Source: Brevibacillus sp. DP1.3A (GTDB lineage: Bacteria; Bacillota; Bacilli; Brevibacillales; Brevibacillaceae). From it: a stretch of 64,000 nt of DNA. Shown in pieces: positions 25,193-33,553 of this stretch; position 1 is the stretch's first letter, and each line of letters begins with the position of its first letter. The notes under the pieces are model-generated. The model saw only the letters and a list, made by a program, of their open reading frames with translations, ran no database searches and was not told the origin of the DNA. Position numbers and translations under genes: made by a program. The stretch lies in contig NZ_CP085876.1 of assembly GCF_013284245.2 (NCBI RefSeq), positions 2,215,001 through 2,279,000 on the forward strand, given 5' to 3'.

Positions 25193-25255
25193 AGCTGGCT
25201 GTCTGCGGGGGAAAATCCCGCAAAGATTTTTTTCAGTAGCAGACTAGACCCAGCT
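25193..25255 (+). promoter_or_regulatory. structured leader with terminator-like hairpin
   Basis: TGCGGG (25204-25209) pairs with CCCGCA (25217-25222) and a run of seven T follows (25227-25233), like an intrinsic terminator. Two further pairings enclose it: GTCTGC (25201-25206) with GCAGAC (25239-25244), which competes with the hairpin for three bases, and AGCTGG (25193-25198) with CCAGCT (25250-25255). I do not recognise a known riboswitch class. Confidence 0.5.
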
Positions 25256-25282
25256 TGCGCCTGAAGCCTGTTTCGGATCGTT

Positions 25283-25314
25283 TTGACAAAGAGGGTTTCC
25301 CTTTCTATTTGTCA
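25283..25314 (+). promoter_or_regulatory. second promoter inside an inverted repeat
   Basis: A perfect TTGACA (25283-25288) and TATTTG (25306-25311) with a 17-base spacer. The inverted repeat TGACAAA (25284-25290)/TTTGTCA (25308-25314) spans both boxes and would be a natural operator for a specific regulator. Confidence 0.5.
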
Positions 25315-25379
25315 TGCACCGGAATTGCTTTGGGGGTGAGCTGGGTTTTCTTATTTGCCCAAGAGAAGGAGAGGGTTTC

Positions 25380-26297
25380 ATGAAGCTAGTTTCCTATCGA
25401 GAAAGGGAAAGGGATGCTTGGCGAGCGGGGCTCTTGCACGAAGGAAAAGTCAAAGATATTGCACATGCTTGCCCAGGCGCGCCGAGCACAGTGAGTGGTT
25501 TGCTCGAGGAGTGGGCGAACTGGCTACCCGTTCTCCAAACAGCATACGAGGCACAGGATGGCTGGGATTTGGAGCAAGTCGAGCTAGGTTCGCCACTCCC
25601 GCGTCCCGCCAGCTTTCGTGACTTTTACGCCTTCGAGGCCCATGTGATGACAGCGCGAGCCAAACGCGGACTTCCGATGGTGCCTGAATGGTATCACTTC
25701 CCCGTCTTTTATTTTTCAAATGCAGCAGCTTTTACAGGGACGCAAGCGAATATTCGCAGACCCAAAGCAACCGAGTGGCTGGACTATGAGCTGGAAATTG
25801 CCTGCGTGATTGGAAAAGCAGGAGTAAACATTCCAGTAGAACGAGCGGAAGAGCACATCGCAGGATATTGTATCTTAAACGACTGGAGCGCCCGGGATAT
25901 ACAACGGGAAGAGGTCAAGGTCGGATTAGGGCCAGCCAAAGGCAAAGACTTCGCAACGTCTATGGGACCGTGGCTGGTTACACCAGAGGAGCTGGAAGAT
26001 GTACGTATCACAGGCGAAAAGGGCAGCCGCTACGATCTGGAGATGGTGGCACGCATCAATGGTAGGGAGTATTCAAAAGGAAACTTCAAAGACATTCACT
26101 ATACATTCGCTGAAATGATTGCCCGTGCCTCAGAAGACTGTTCCTTGTATCCCGGAGATGTTATCGGATCGGGAACAGTAGGGACTGGCTGCATTTTAGA
26201 GCTGGGGACAGAGCAGTATGCTTGGCTTGCGCCAGGTGATGTAGTGGAGCTAGAGGTGGAACGCCTCGGTGTGCTTCGCAATACGATTTGTGAATAA
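25380..26297 (+). CDS. fumarylacetoacetate hydrolase family protein
   Basis: A 305-aa FAH-fold hydrolase. The metal-binding acidic residues are in DYELEIACVIGKA (about 134-146) and the active-site NDWSARDIQ region is near 170. The GKDFATSMGPWL and GSGTVGTGCILE segments are conserved in the fumarylacetoacetase/maleylpyruvate-hydrolase superfamily. Next to homogentisate dioxygenase it probably cleaves fumarylacetoacetate or maleylacetoacetate to acetoacetate in tyrosine breakdown. The ATG at 25380 follows AAGGAG and begins MKLVSYRERE. It heads a three-gene operon with the next gene 26 nt away. Confidence 0.88.
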   Translation: MKLVSYRERERDAWRAGLLHEGKVKDIAHACPGAPSTVSGLLEEWANWLPVLQTAYEAQDGWDLEQVELGSPLPRPASFRDFYAFEAHVMTARAKRGLPMVPEWYHFPVFYFSNAAAFTGTQANIRRPKATEWLDYELEIACVIGKAGVNIPVERAEEHIAGYCILNDWSARDIQREEVKVGLGPAKGKDFATSMGPWLVTPEELEDVRITGEKGSRYDLEMVARINGREYSKGNFKDIHYTFAEMIARASEDCSLYPGDVIGSGTVGTGCILELGTEQYAWLAPGDVVELEVERLGVLRNTICE

Positions 26298-26323
26298 GGA
26301 TGAAAAAAAGGAGGAAGGAACGG

Positions 26324-27484
26324 ATGGCTTTTTATCAACGAATGGGGGAAGTTCCACAAAAGCGGCATACGACGTTTTACAAGCCGGATGGGGGACTGTA
26401 CCGCGAGCAAGTGATGGGAACCAAAGGGTTTTCCGGAATTCAATCAATCCTCTATCATCACAATCCGCCTACCCAAGTGAGGGAGACGCGCAAATACGCA
26501 GATGTTCGCTTGGAATATGTGGAGCAGATTGATTTGAAGCATCAGCATTTTAAAACGTTTGATGTTCAGCCGGGTGGGGACCCGATTTTCGGACGTCGCT
26601 ACATGCTGGGGAATAACGATGTCGTCATGGCAGTATGCGCACCGACAGAGCCTATGGATTACTTTTATCGCAACGCGGATGGGGATGAAGTCGTCTTTGT
26701 CCATCAAGGTGAGGGAGAATTGCAAACGATTTTCGGTACACTCACTTACAAGCCCGGCGACTACCTCGTCATTCCGATCGGCACGACCTATCGGATTGTA
26801 CCTTCTGTGCAGAGTCGTTTCCTCGTCATCGAGTCACAGAATGAGATCGTGCCACCAAAGCGTTATCGCAACGAGCACGGTCAATTGTTGGAACATTCGC
26901 CGTTTTGTGAACGTGATATTCGTTTGCCTGAAAAATTGGTGACACATGTGGAAAGCGGAGACTTCGAGGTGCGCGTCAAACGCCAATCTGTGGTCTACAG
27001 CTACTTCTTTGACTTCCATCCGTTCGATGTCGTTGGCTGGGACGGTTATTTGTATCCGTATGCACTGAGTGTTCATGATTTTGAACCGATTACTGGACGC
27101 ATTCATCAACCGCCACCTGTCCATCAAACCTTTGCCGGTCAAAACTTTGTCATCTGCTCGTTCGTTCCGCGGATGTACGACTATCATCCGCAAGCAATCC
27201 CTGCGCCTTACTACCACAGTAATGTAGAAAGTGACGAGGTGTTATACTACGTTGATGGCAATTTTATGAGCAGAAAAGGTATTTATGAGGGTTCGATCAC
27301 TCTGCATCCAATGGGGATTCCTCACGGGCCGCATCCAGGCAAGGTAGAGGCGAGCATTGGGAAAAAAGAAACACAAGAGCTGGCTGTGATGCTGGACACA
27401 TTCAACCCGCTTCACGTTACAAAGCAAGCGTTGGAAATTGAGGATGAGGCATACATGTCAAGCTGGTTGCCACCGCAGGAATAG
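26324..27484 (+). CDS. hmgA: homogentisate 1,2-dioxygenase
   Basis: A 386-aa cupin-fold iron dioxygenase that opens the ring of homogentisate to maleylacetoacetate. The C-terminal cupin supplies the iron ligands in the region YYHSNVESDEVLYYVDGNF and HPMGIPHGPHPG (His, Glu, His). The N-terminal DEVVFVHQGEGELQT is the degenerate first cupin. It is shorter than the fungal and human enzymes, like other Bacillus homologues. AAAGGAGG lies 9 nt before the ATG at 26324; an in-frame ATG at 26300 has no ribosome-binding site. It is second in the tyrosine-catabolic operon. No hpd gene is seen in the window. Confidence 0.92.
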   Translation: MAFYQRMGEVPQKRHTTFYKPDGGLYREQVMGTKGFSGIQSILYHHNPPTQVRETRKYADVRLEYVEQIDLKHQHFKTFDVQPGGDPIFGRRYMLGNNDVVMAVCAPTEPMDYFYRNADGDEVVFVHQGEGELQTIFGTLTYKPGDYLVIPIGTTYRIVPSVQSRFLVIESQNEIVPPKRYRNEHGQLLEHSPFCERDIRLPEKLVTHVESGDFEVRVKRQSVVYSYFFDFHPFDVVGWDGYLYPYALSVHDFEPITGRIHQPPPVHQTFAGQNFVICSFVPRMYDYHPQAIPAPYYHSNVESDEVLYYVDGNFMSRKGIYEGSITLHPMGIPHGPHPGKVEASIGKKETQELAVMLDTFNPLHVTKQALEIEDEAYMSSWLPPQE

Positions 27485-27503
27485 GAAGAGGTGTAAAAAC
27501 GCA

Positions 27504-28124
27504 ATGGAAATCGCTATTCACGAGATTGAACGGCAGGAAAAATACAAGCTCTTGATCGGATGTATCGTCCCGAGGCCGATCGCTTGGGTCACCTCGTTAG
27601 GGGAGGGGACGATCGTCAATGCCGCTCCTTTCAGCTATTTTAATGTCGCCAGCATTGAACCGATGATGGTGTCGGTTGCCGTCATGCGCAAGCCGGGTAG
27701 TGTCCCAAAAGATACGGCACGAAACATCATGCAAACGGGAGAATTCGTGGTCAATATGGTGGACGTACACAATGTGGATGCGGTCAATCAGACTTCTGCT
27801 GATTATCCGCCAGAGATCAGTGAAGTAGAGGCATTGGGGCTGGAAGTCGCCCCATCTGTTCTCGTCAAGGTGCCGAGACTGCGTGCATCCCGCATCCATT
27901 TTGAGTGCAAGCTGCATCAGATTGTGGAATTAGGTAGTCCGACGACTTCGGATTTGATTATCGGGGAAGTGGTGCATGTACATGTAGCGGATGAGCTGTA
28001 TCATGCAGGAAGGATTGATGCAGCAGCGTTTGCACCCGTTAGTAGATTAGCGGGTCATACGTATGCGACTCTCGGCGAACAGTTTGATCGTCCCCGCCCT
28101 GTTTATGAGCCGCCTGCTAAATGA
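27504..28124 (+). CDS. flavin reductase-like FMN-binding protein
   Basis: A 206-aa split-barrel flavoprotein of the flavin reductase-like/DIM6-NTAB family. The PRPIAWVTSLGEGTIVNAAPFSYF stretch (about 24-47) is the flavin-binding signature, and the SVPKDTARNIMQTGEFVVNMV region follows. Members supply reduced FMN or act as uncharacterised oxidoreductases. As the third gene of the homogentisate operon, 19 nt after hmgA, it may assist aromatic ring chemistry or detoxification. The ATG at 27504 follows GGAAGAGGTG. No further gene follows on the same transcript within 100 bases. Confidence 0.82.
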   Translation: MEIAIHEIERQEKYKLLIGCIVPRPIAWVTSLGEGTIVNAAPFSYFNVASIEPMMVSVAVMRKPGSVPKDTARNIMQTGEFVVNMVDVHNVDAVNQTSADYPPEISEVEALGLEVAPSVLVKVPRLRASRIHFECKLHQIVELGSPTTSDLIIGEVVHVHVADELYHAGRIDAAAFAPVSRLAGHTYATLGEQFDRPRPVYEPPAK

Positions 28125-28240
28125 TTGATCTCCGTCCAGCGACGGAGGACAAATCCCTCTACGGACCATTTTACCGGAATCGCCTATCGGGTATCCTGTA
28201 GATACAAGGCAAGCGGATACTGTAGAGAGGGTGGAATGCA

Positions 28241-28588
28241 ATGATGGAAAGACGACTATACCGTTCTCATGATAAACGGTTATTTGGAGTTTGTGGTGGG
28301 ATTGCGCAATTTCTGCGCATTGACTCTACGCTGGTACGTGTAGGAGTTGTCGTTCTCACTGTTTTTACAGGAGTACCGATTTTGCTTTACCTGCTGATGG
28401 CGATGATCATGCCAAAGGAACCGCAGTGGTCATACGCTTCTGACGGATTCCCGATGCATGATGCACCATATAGTGGACATGCACGTATGAACGATTTGGA
28501 TCAGGAGATTGACCGTTTGGAGAAGCGTGCTTTGGTACAGGAAGTGTATCGCCTGCGTGAAGAATTGGGCAAATACAAAGGACTCTAA
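28241..28588 (+). CDS. PspC domain protein
   Basis: A 115-aa protein with an N-terminal PspC domain (about 4-60: RLYRSHDKRLFGVCGGIAQFL), one membrane span (about 33-56) and a charged helical tail after it (88-115). PspC proteins sit in the cytoplasmic membrane and respond to envelope stress. Bacillus relatives such as YvlC work with LiaFSR-type systems. No LiaRS genes are near. The ATG at 28241 follows GAGGGTGG; a second ATG lies directly after it. A terminator follows, so it is a single-gene unit. Confidence 0.9.
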   Translation: MMERRLYRSHDKRLFGVCGGIAQFLRIDSTLVRVGVVVLTVFTGVPILLYLLMAMIMPKEPQWSYASDGFPMHDAPYSGHARMNDLDQEIDRLEKRALVQEVYRLREELGKYKGL

Positions 28589-28595
28589 AGTAAAT

Positions 28596-28636
28596 AAGAG
28601 ACTTCCAGGGCTTTACGCTCATGGGAAGTCTCTTTT
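28596..28636 (+). terminator. terminator after the PspC gene
   Basis: AAGAGACTTCC pairs with GGGAAGTCTCTT around a 15-base loop and is followed by TTTTCACTTTT. Confidence 0.85.
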
Positions 28637-28738
28637 CACTTTTACCTATTTTGACCCTACAAAAAAAATTGGTCAGCAACTTCTGGAGATCGCTGCATAT
28701 CATGTAAGGTGGAAAACCTACATAGGGAGGGAAAAGCA

Positions 28739-28918
28739 GTGTATCTCGGCGTGTTCGATTTGAATCAGCGTTTGGAGCAAACTCGCAAAATCTTGCGGGA
28801 AAAGCAACATCTGAAAAAACTGATTGAAGAAGACATCCTTGACTTGGAACAAGACGTCAAAGAATTAGAAGCGATGACGACGAAACAAGACAAGTATGCA
28901 ACCAGTGCTCAGCGCTAA
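28739..28918 (+). CDS. small coiled-coil protein, GTG start
   Basis: A 59-aa highly charged helical protein (LEQTRKILREKQHLKKLIEEDILDLE-type heptads), predicted to be a single coiled coil. I do not recognise the family. I chose the GTG at 28739 because GGGAGG lies 8 nt upstream; the in-frame ATG at 28709 lacks such a site. It is a single-gene unit ending in a terminator. Similar short coiled-coil proteins occur in spore formers, but nothing here shows a role. Confidence 0.6.
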   Translation: MYLGVFDLNQRLEQTRKILREKQHLKKLIEEDILDLEQDVKELEAMTTKQDKYATSAQR

Positions 28919-28945
28919 AACAGCAGTATGAGCGACAAAAAGAGG

Positions 28946-28986
28946 AAGTGGCAACTGCCCGAAGAAGGCAGGGAGCCACTTTTTTA
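28946..28986 (+). terminator. terminator between convergent genes
   Basis: AGTGGC (28947-28952) pairs with GCCACT (28975-28980), with an inner CTGCC/GGCAG hairpin, followed by five T. The TetR gene on the other strand stops inside it. Confidence 0.8.
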
Positions 28987-29580
28987 ATTGTGAAGCGCTT
29001 GGTCCAAAACTTTTTCTACGATGGCAGGAACCATGCGGATCGCTGCACTATCGGTTCCGTATGTCTGGCTATCCGCGTAAGTACCTTCCATCAACAAAAT
29101 AAGCGTATAGGCCAACTCGCATGGATGCGCAGCGCCAAGGGCAGTCGTGCGGTCCAAAAAAGCATCGCGGATTCGTTTCTGATGCGAGCAAACCAACTCG
29201 CGAACAGGATGAACCGGATCAGGAAACTCGACAGCTACATTGATAAAGCAACAGCCGCGAAATTGCTCGTTGGACGCTCGCTCAGCCAAATCAGCAAAAA
29301 ACTGAATGAGCTGCTCTCGTGGCCGGTTGGGATGTTTGGCGATGCTCTCTTCCCACTCTTGCCAAAATACGTCTTGCTTACGGGTCATGTAGGCGAGAAT
29401 CAGGTCCGTTTTCGAGGAAAACTGCCGGTAGACGCTCATTTTATTCATTCCGGCACGCTCGACGATGGCGTCTACACTGACGGCATGGACCCCTTCTTGA
29501 TAAAACAATTCTTCAGCAGCGTTCAATATGATCTCTTGTGCTTTTTCTCGAGGCACGCGAGGCCGTTTTGCTTCCGTCAT
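28984..29580 (-). CDS. TetR family transcriptional regulator
   Basis: A 198-aa regulator. The N-terminal helix-turn-helix (about 10-60: EIILNAAEELFYQEGVHAVS, then VERAGMNKMSVYRQFSSKTDLI) is typical TetR. The C-terminal domain contains FRGCCFINVAVEF, the motif common in YxaF/LmrA-type regulators. It lies 14 nt downstream of the luciferase-like monooxygenase gene on the same strand, so the two form an operon. The palindrome upstream of that operon (30664-30685) is a good candidate for its operator. The stop codon lies in the shared terminator. Confidence 0.92.
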   Translation of the reverse strand: MTEAKRPRVPREKAQEIILNAAEELFYQEGVHAVSVDAIVERAGMNKMSVYRQFSSKTDLILAYMTRKQDVFWQEWEESIAKHPNRPREQLIQFFADLAERASNEQFRGCCFINVAVEFPDPVHPVRELVCSHQKRIRDAFLDRTTALGAAHPCELAYTLILLMEGTYADSQTYGTDSAAIRMVPAIVEKVLDQALHN

Positions 29581-29594
29581 ATATCATCCCCCAT

Positions 29595-30620
29595 TTAGGA
29601 CTTCCAGACGTCGGCGACAATTTCAAAAGAGCGCACACGATCGGCATGGTGGTACATTTGCGTCGTAATCATGAGCTCATCTGCGCCTGTAGCATCGACC
29701 AACTCTTGCAGTTTTCTTTTCACGGTAACAGGGCTGCCGATGATGGAAGACCGCAGCTGTGCTTGGACAGACAGTTTTTCGAATTCGCTCCATAGCTCAT
29801 CCATATTGTCCACAGGTGGTTGGATTGGCTTGAGATCGCCGCGGACGAGATTTAAAAATGCCTGGTAATGGGAGGTGGCCAGTCGATTCGCGAGCTCATC
29901 GGTATCGGCAGCCATTACATTGACGCCAACCATGGCATATGGCTGATCCAGCACTTCCGATGGACGGAAACAATGGCGATACGTCTGCAATGCAGGCAAG
30001 GTGAAGTTCGGCGAAAAATGCCCAGCAAAAGCAAACGGCAAACCGAGCATGCCCGCCAGTCGCGCTGAGAAATCGCTGGAACCGAGCAGCCAGATCGGGA
30101 TGTTCAGACCTTCGCCAGGGATAGCACGGATGGCTGATGCCGACTCGCTTGTTCGCGGACGAAGATATTCACGCAGCTCCTCCAATAACTCCGGGAAATC
30201 GTCTCCACCAATCCGCAAATCGCGGCGTAGCGCACGTGCCGTTCGTTGATCCGCCCCGGGTGCGCGTCCAAGACCTAAGTCGATCCGACCTGGATAGAGA
30301 GACTCCAGTGTCCCGAATTGCTCGGCGATCACGAGTGGAGCATGGTTGGGCAGCATAATGCCGCCTGAGCCTACACGGATTTTACTTGTGCCTCCGGCAA
30401 TGTAACCGATGAGAACGGAGGTGGCAGAGCTGGCTACGCTGGGCATTGCGTGGTGTTCGGCGAGCCAATAACGTGTAAATCCCCATTTTTCCACTTGTTG
30501 TGCCAGATTGAGACTGTTTTTGTACGATTCAGCAGCGTTGCTACCCTCCGTAATAGGTGCTAAATCAAGAACGGACAATGGGATATCTCGAAGCTGCTTA
30601 GATGAGATTGTATCGGACAT
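29595..30620 (-). CDS. LLM class flavin-dependent oxidoreductase
   Basis: A 341-aa monooxygenase of the bacterial luciferase-like family. The N-terminal [15 protein letters not shown] (about 12-26) and the [27 protein letters not shown] region (about 44-70) are the family's signature segments. The TIM-barrel motif [13 protein letters not shown] is also present. Such enzymes use FMNH2 and oxygen on small aldehydes, sulfur compounds or drugs; the substrate is unknown. The ATG at 30620 follows AAGGAGGG. A TetR regulator gene follows in the same operon. Confidence 0.93.
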   Translation of the reverse strand: MSDTISSKQLRDIPLSVLDLAPITEGSNAAESYKNSLNLAQQVEKWGFTRYWLAEHHAMPSVASSATSVLIGYIAGGTSKIRVGSGGIMLPNHAPLVIAEQFGTLESLYPGRIDLGLGRAPGADQRTARALRRDLRIGGDDFPELLEELREYLRPRTSESASAIRAIPGEGLNIPIWLLGSSDFSARLAGMLGLPFAFAGHFSPNFTLPALQTYRHCFRPSEVLDQPYAMVGVNVMAADTDELANRLATSHYQAFLNLVRGDLKPIQPPVDNMDELWSEFEKLSVQAQLRSSIIGSPVTVKRKLQELVDATGADELMITTQMYHHADRVRSFEIVADVWKS

Positions 30621-30663
30621 GGGATGGACCCTCCTTGTGCTTAACGGTTGCTGATCGGATAAG

Positions 30664-30685
30664 TTTGTTACTGGGTAGTAACAAA
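30664..30685. promoter_or_regulatory. perfect palindrome upstream of the LLM-TetR operon
   Basis: TTTGTTACT (30664-30672), four bases, AGTAACAAA (30677-30685): 9-bp perfect arms. On the minus strand a weak promoter match (TTGTTA, 17 bases, TATCCG) overlaps it. It is a likely operator for the co-transcribed TetR regulator. Confidence 0.6.
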
Positions 30686-30756
30686 ACGTACTTGCATCAT
30701 ACGGAGCAGAAGAAGGGATGTCAACGCTTGGATGTGCGACTGAGCACATTGGGAGA

Positions 30757-30787
30757 AAAAGAAAAAGCCCTGACAATGCAAGGGCTC
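30757..30787 (-). terminator. terminator after map
   Basis: On the minus strand GAGCCCT pairs with AGGGCT around TGCATTGTC and is followed by TTTTTCTTTTTC. It lies 12 bases after the map stop codon. Confidence 0.8.
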
Positions 30788-30798
30788 TTCGTACATCC

Positions 30799-31545
30799 TT
30801 ATTGTTTTGTTAAGATAACAGGTCCATTCGCGGTAATAGCGAGGGTATGCTCGTATTGAGCCGACAGCTTCCCATCGCGAGTACGTGCTGTCCAACCATC
30901 TTCATCGACCATCGCGTGGTACGTCCCGATGTTCAGCATGGGCTCAATGGTAATGACCATGCCTTCTTTGAGGCGTTGTCCTCTGCCAGGAGGGCCAAAG
31001 TGAGGAACGAACGGCTCCTCATGCATTTCCTGACCGATACCATGTCCGGTAAAATCGCGCACGACGGAGTAGCCTTGTTCTTGCGCATACGTTTGGATGG
31101 CGTGGGAAATGTCACCAATTCGATTGCCTACGACAGCTTGCTCAATACCGAGATACAGCGATTTTTCAGTGACTTCCAGCAGTCTTTTCGCTTCCGGGGA
31201 CACTGTTCCCACTTCATAAGACCAAGCGGAGTCAGCCAGCCAACCGTTTTTGCGAACAACCATGTCGATTGTAACGATATCGCCATCACGCAGAGGCTCT
31301 TTTTTCGGGAAGCCGTGGCAGATGACATCATTTACTGAACCGCATGTGGCATAGGGATATCCATGAAACCCTTTTTGCTCAGGGGTCGCGCCATTTTCAG
31401 CCAAAAATTCTTCTGCGAATTGATCAATCTCCCAGGTAGAAATGCCTGGGCGAATCATCTTGGCAATCTCACGATGACAAGCGGCCAAAATTTTGCCTGC
31501 TGCATGCATGAGTTCAATTTCTTCAGGTGTCTTGAGGATAATCAT
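30799..31545 (-). CDS. map: methionine aminopeptidase, type I
   Basis: A 248-aa enzyme that removes the initiator methionine from nascent proteins. The pita-bread fold has the five metal ligands in conserved segments: [21 protein letters not shown] (two Asp), [14 protein letters not shown] (His), VITIEPM (Glu) and a second Glu in [10 protein letters not shown]. The CHGFP substrate loop is present. The length and type Ia form match Bacillus MapA/MapB. It lies outside a ribosomal protein cluster, so it is probably the second map copy (YflG/MapB type). It has its own promoter on the minus strand and a terminator. Confidence 0.95.
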   Translation of the reverse strand: MIILKTPEEIELMHAAGKILAACHREIAKMIRPGISTWEIDQFAEEFLAENGATPEQKGFHGYPYATCGSVNDVICHGFPKKEPLRDGDIVTIDMVVRKNGWLADSAWSYEVGTVSPEAKRLLEVTEKSLYLGIEQAVVGNRIGDISHAIQTYAQEQGYSVVRDFTGHGIGQEMHEEPFVPHFGPPGRGQRLKEGMVITIEPMLNIGTYHAMVDEDGWTARTRDGKLSAQYEHTLAITANGPVILTKQ

Positions 31546-31584
31546 CGACTCTCTCCTTCTCCTCGTTAGTCAAAAACTCTCTAT

Positions 31585-31614
31585 AGTATATAGTGTAGTC
31601 CCGTTCTGCGCCAA
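31585..31614 (-). promoter_or_regulatory. sigma-A promoter of map
   Basis: On the minus strand TTGGCG (31609-31614) and TATACT (31585-31590) are separated by 18 bases. The -35 box touches the -35 box of the divergent nadE promoter. Confidence 0.6.
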
Positions 31615-31643
31615 TTGCCACACCGAAAACGGCATGGTAGGAT
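31615..31643 (+). promoter_or_regulatory. sigma-A promoter of nadE
   Basis: TTGCCA (31615-31620), 17 bases, TAGGAT (31638-31643), 34 bases before the GTG start of nadE. Confidence 0.6.
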
Positions 31644-31677
31644 GAGGGAGAAATAATCAACCCTGGGGGTAGGTAGC

Positions 31678-32430
31678 GTGGACAAGTTTCAAGAACATCT
31701 GGCGAACTACCAGATTCATGTAAAAGAAGACGTGGAAAAACGTATTGCCTTTATTCGTGAGCAAATTGACGGAAATGGCCTCGGCGGTGCAGTCGTCGGT
31801 ATTTCTGGTGGGATTGACAGTGCCGTTACGGCAGCGCTGTGTGTTCGTGCTTTAGGCTCTGAACGCGTCATTGGCGTTTGGTTGCCTGCTTACTCGCAAA
31901 CCGTTCATGAAACGGATTCCAAGCAACTTGCTGAAGCGATTGGATTGAATTTGCACACGGTAGATGTAGGGCCTGCCTACGACGCTTTGGTTCCTGCTAT
32001 CGAAGGTGTACTTGGGCTTGATGACAAAACAAAGGGAAATACAAAGGCTCGTTTGCGGATGACAGTGTTGTACGCCATCGCTAACCAAAAAGGATACTTG
32101 GTAGCGGATACGTGCAACCGCAGCGAGATTCATGTTGGCTATATGACAAAAGGCGGAGACGGTCTTGCTGACTTTAATCCAGTAGCAAGCCTGACGAAGC
32201 ATGAGATGCGAATTCTCGCTGCTGAGCTCGGGGTGCCTGCTGAGATCATTACGAAGCCGCCTTCAGCTGATTTGTGGGAAGGGCAGACAGATGAACAGGA
32301 GATGGGCTTCACCTATGAGGATCTGGATCGTTTGCTGATTACAGGGGAAACTCGTCCGGAAGCCAAAGAACGCATTGATTACCTGCATCGAATCTCTGAG
32401 CATAAGCGCAATATCATGCCAGGCATATAG
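31678..32430 (+). CDS. nadE: NAD(+) synthetase (ammonia-dependent)
   Basis: A 250-aa enzyme that amidates deamido-NAD to NAD, the last step of NAD synthesis. The PP-loop GISGGIDSAVTAAL (about 41-54) binds ATP, and the downstream DTCNRSEIHVGYMTKGGDG region carries the NadE signature. There is no N-terminal glutaminase domain, so free ammonia is used. It starts at a GTG. The GGGGGTAGGT ribosome-binding site is weak-looking but well placed. A metallo-beta-lactamase-fold gene follows 2 nt later. Confidence 0.94.
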   Translation: MDKFQEHLANYQIHVKEDVEKRIAFIREQIDGNGLGGAVVGISGGIDSAVTAALCVRALGSERVIGVWLPAYSQTVHETDSKQLAEAIGLNLHTVDVGPAYDALVPAIEGVLGLDDKTKGNTKARLRMTVLYAIANQKGYLVADTCNRSEIHVGYMTKGGDGLADFNPVASLTKHEMRILAAELGVPAEIITKPPSADLWEGQTDEQEMGFTYEDLDRLLITGETRPEAKERIDYLHRISEHKRNIMPGI

Positions 32431-32432
32431 TT

Positions 32433-33257
32433 ATGGCACAATCCTACAAGCTGTTTACAAGTTGTTTGTGGCAAACGACCAGTGCAGTCGTATCAACCGA
32501 GCAACGTCTCTACTTGTTTGATCCGGCCTATTTTCCCCATGAGATAGAGGCGATTGCTGACTATGTGCAGAGTGTGAGGAATGGAAGAGAGCTCGTTCTT
32601 GTCCTGACTCACGGAGATTGGGATCATGTTGTCGGAGTTGGCAAATTTCCGGATGCCACAGTCATTGCACAAAAGGGAATCCTGACCGATGGACGGATCG
32701 AGAAGAAGATGAACAAGGCGAAACGGTTTGACGGGTCGTATTACGTGGTCAGATCGTATGAAGTAGGAATGCCGAAATTCACGAAATTTGTGGAGGAAGC
32801 ACAAGAGTGGCAGGAAGTCTTTTTCCTGCCTGTGCCAGGACACACGCACGACCAGATGGCGACCTTGTTCCGGGAGCAGAAGCTGCTTGTTGTCGGTGAC
32901 ATGCTATCCAATTTGGAGTTCCCGTTTATCGATGATAGCAGTGCCTATTTGGAGAGTCTGGAAAAAATCGAGCGGTTGGTCCTTCAAGGAGATGTGGAAG
33001 AAGTCATTCCTGGACACGGAGTACCTGCAAAAGGACGAGAGGAAATCCTGCATCGGATTGAACGGGATCGCCAGTACTTGTTGGATACACGTGCGGTTAT
33101 TTTCGAGGGTATCGCCAATAACGTAGAGGAAGACGTACTTAAAGAGCAGTTTTCCCAACTGACGTATGATGGGGTATCGATCGATGAACATCTCCTTTCC
33201 TCCCATGACCAAAACCGGGATCAACTATGCAAGGAAGCTATTTCGCAGAAAGGTTGA
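32433..33257 (+). CDS. metallo-beta-lactamase fold hydrolase
   Basis: A 274-aa hydrolase with the zinc motif HGDWDH (about 60-65), a later His in PVPGHTHD, an Asp in VVGDML and a His in IPGHGVP, so both metal sites look complete. The W in place of the usual small residue within the motif is unusual. It begins 2 nt after nadE and has no ribosome-binding site of its own beyond the nadE 3' end, so it is translationally linked to NAD synthesis. The substrate is unknown. Confidence 0.87.
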   Translation: MAQSYKLFTSCLWQTTSAVVSTEQRLYLFDPAYFPHEIEAIADYVQSVRNGRELVLVLTHGDWDHVVGVGKFPDATVIAQKGILTDGRIEKKMNKAKRFDGSYYVVRSYEVGMPKFTKFVEEAQEWQEVFFLPVPGHTHDQMATLFREQKLLVVGDMLSNLEFPFIDDSSAYLESLEKIERLVLQGDVEEVIPGHGVPAKGREEILHRIERDRQYLLDTRAVIFEGIANNVEEDVLKEQFSQLTYDGVSIDEHLLSSHDQNRDQLCKEAISQKG

Positions 33258-33321
33258 TTATTCCACGGTTTTATAAGATAATAGGGGTTACGCAAATCTT
33301 TCTAGGAAAGAGGTGGAACAG

Positions 33322-33543
33322 ATGTCTACGACTGAATTGATGCTGAGAACAAGTCTGGAAGGACGTGTGAAGCGTACGTTGCAAACGTACTTCCGTCGCC
33401 CTAACGACGTGTTGATCGAGGAAAGCCTCGGAGCGAACGGTTTGTCCCCAGAGCAAGTGAAAGTAACCGTGGAGCTCTTGAACGAAGAGAAAACTGTTGC
33501 CGAAATCATGGAGCACCTGCAGGATAAAGGCTACTTTGCATAA
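33322..33543 (+). CDS. small helical protein of unknown function
   Basis: A 73-aa acidic helical protein (MSTTELMLRTSLEGRVKR, then VKVTVELLNEEKTVAEIMEHL) I do not recognise. No signal peptide. AGGTGG lies 5 nt before the ATG at 33322. It is a single gene ended by a strong terminator. The N-terminal half is basic and the C-terminal half acidic. Confidence 0.65.
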   Translation: MSTTELMLRTSLEGRVKRTLQTYFRRPNDVLIEESLGANGLSPEQVKVTVELLNEEKTVAEIMEHLQDKGYFA

Positions 33544-33553
33544 CATTGCGAGC

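Larger units (their letters stand above)
25099..25379 (+). promoter_or_regulatory. 281-bp leader region of the homogentisate operon
   Basis: This gap holds a sigma-A-like promoter overlapped by a cre-like site (25123-25151), a nested hairpin region with a T tract (25193-25255) and a second promoter inside an inverted repeat (25283-25314), each listed separately. There is no coding sequence. The upstream end may also hold the end of the pseudouridine synthase transcript; I see no strong terminator for it. Confidence 0.6.

Noticed and set aside
25193..25255. T-box or known riboswitch in the homogentisate leader
   Set aside because: No T-box sequence or other riboswitch core I know is present; only the hairpins remain.
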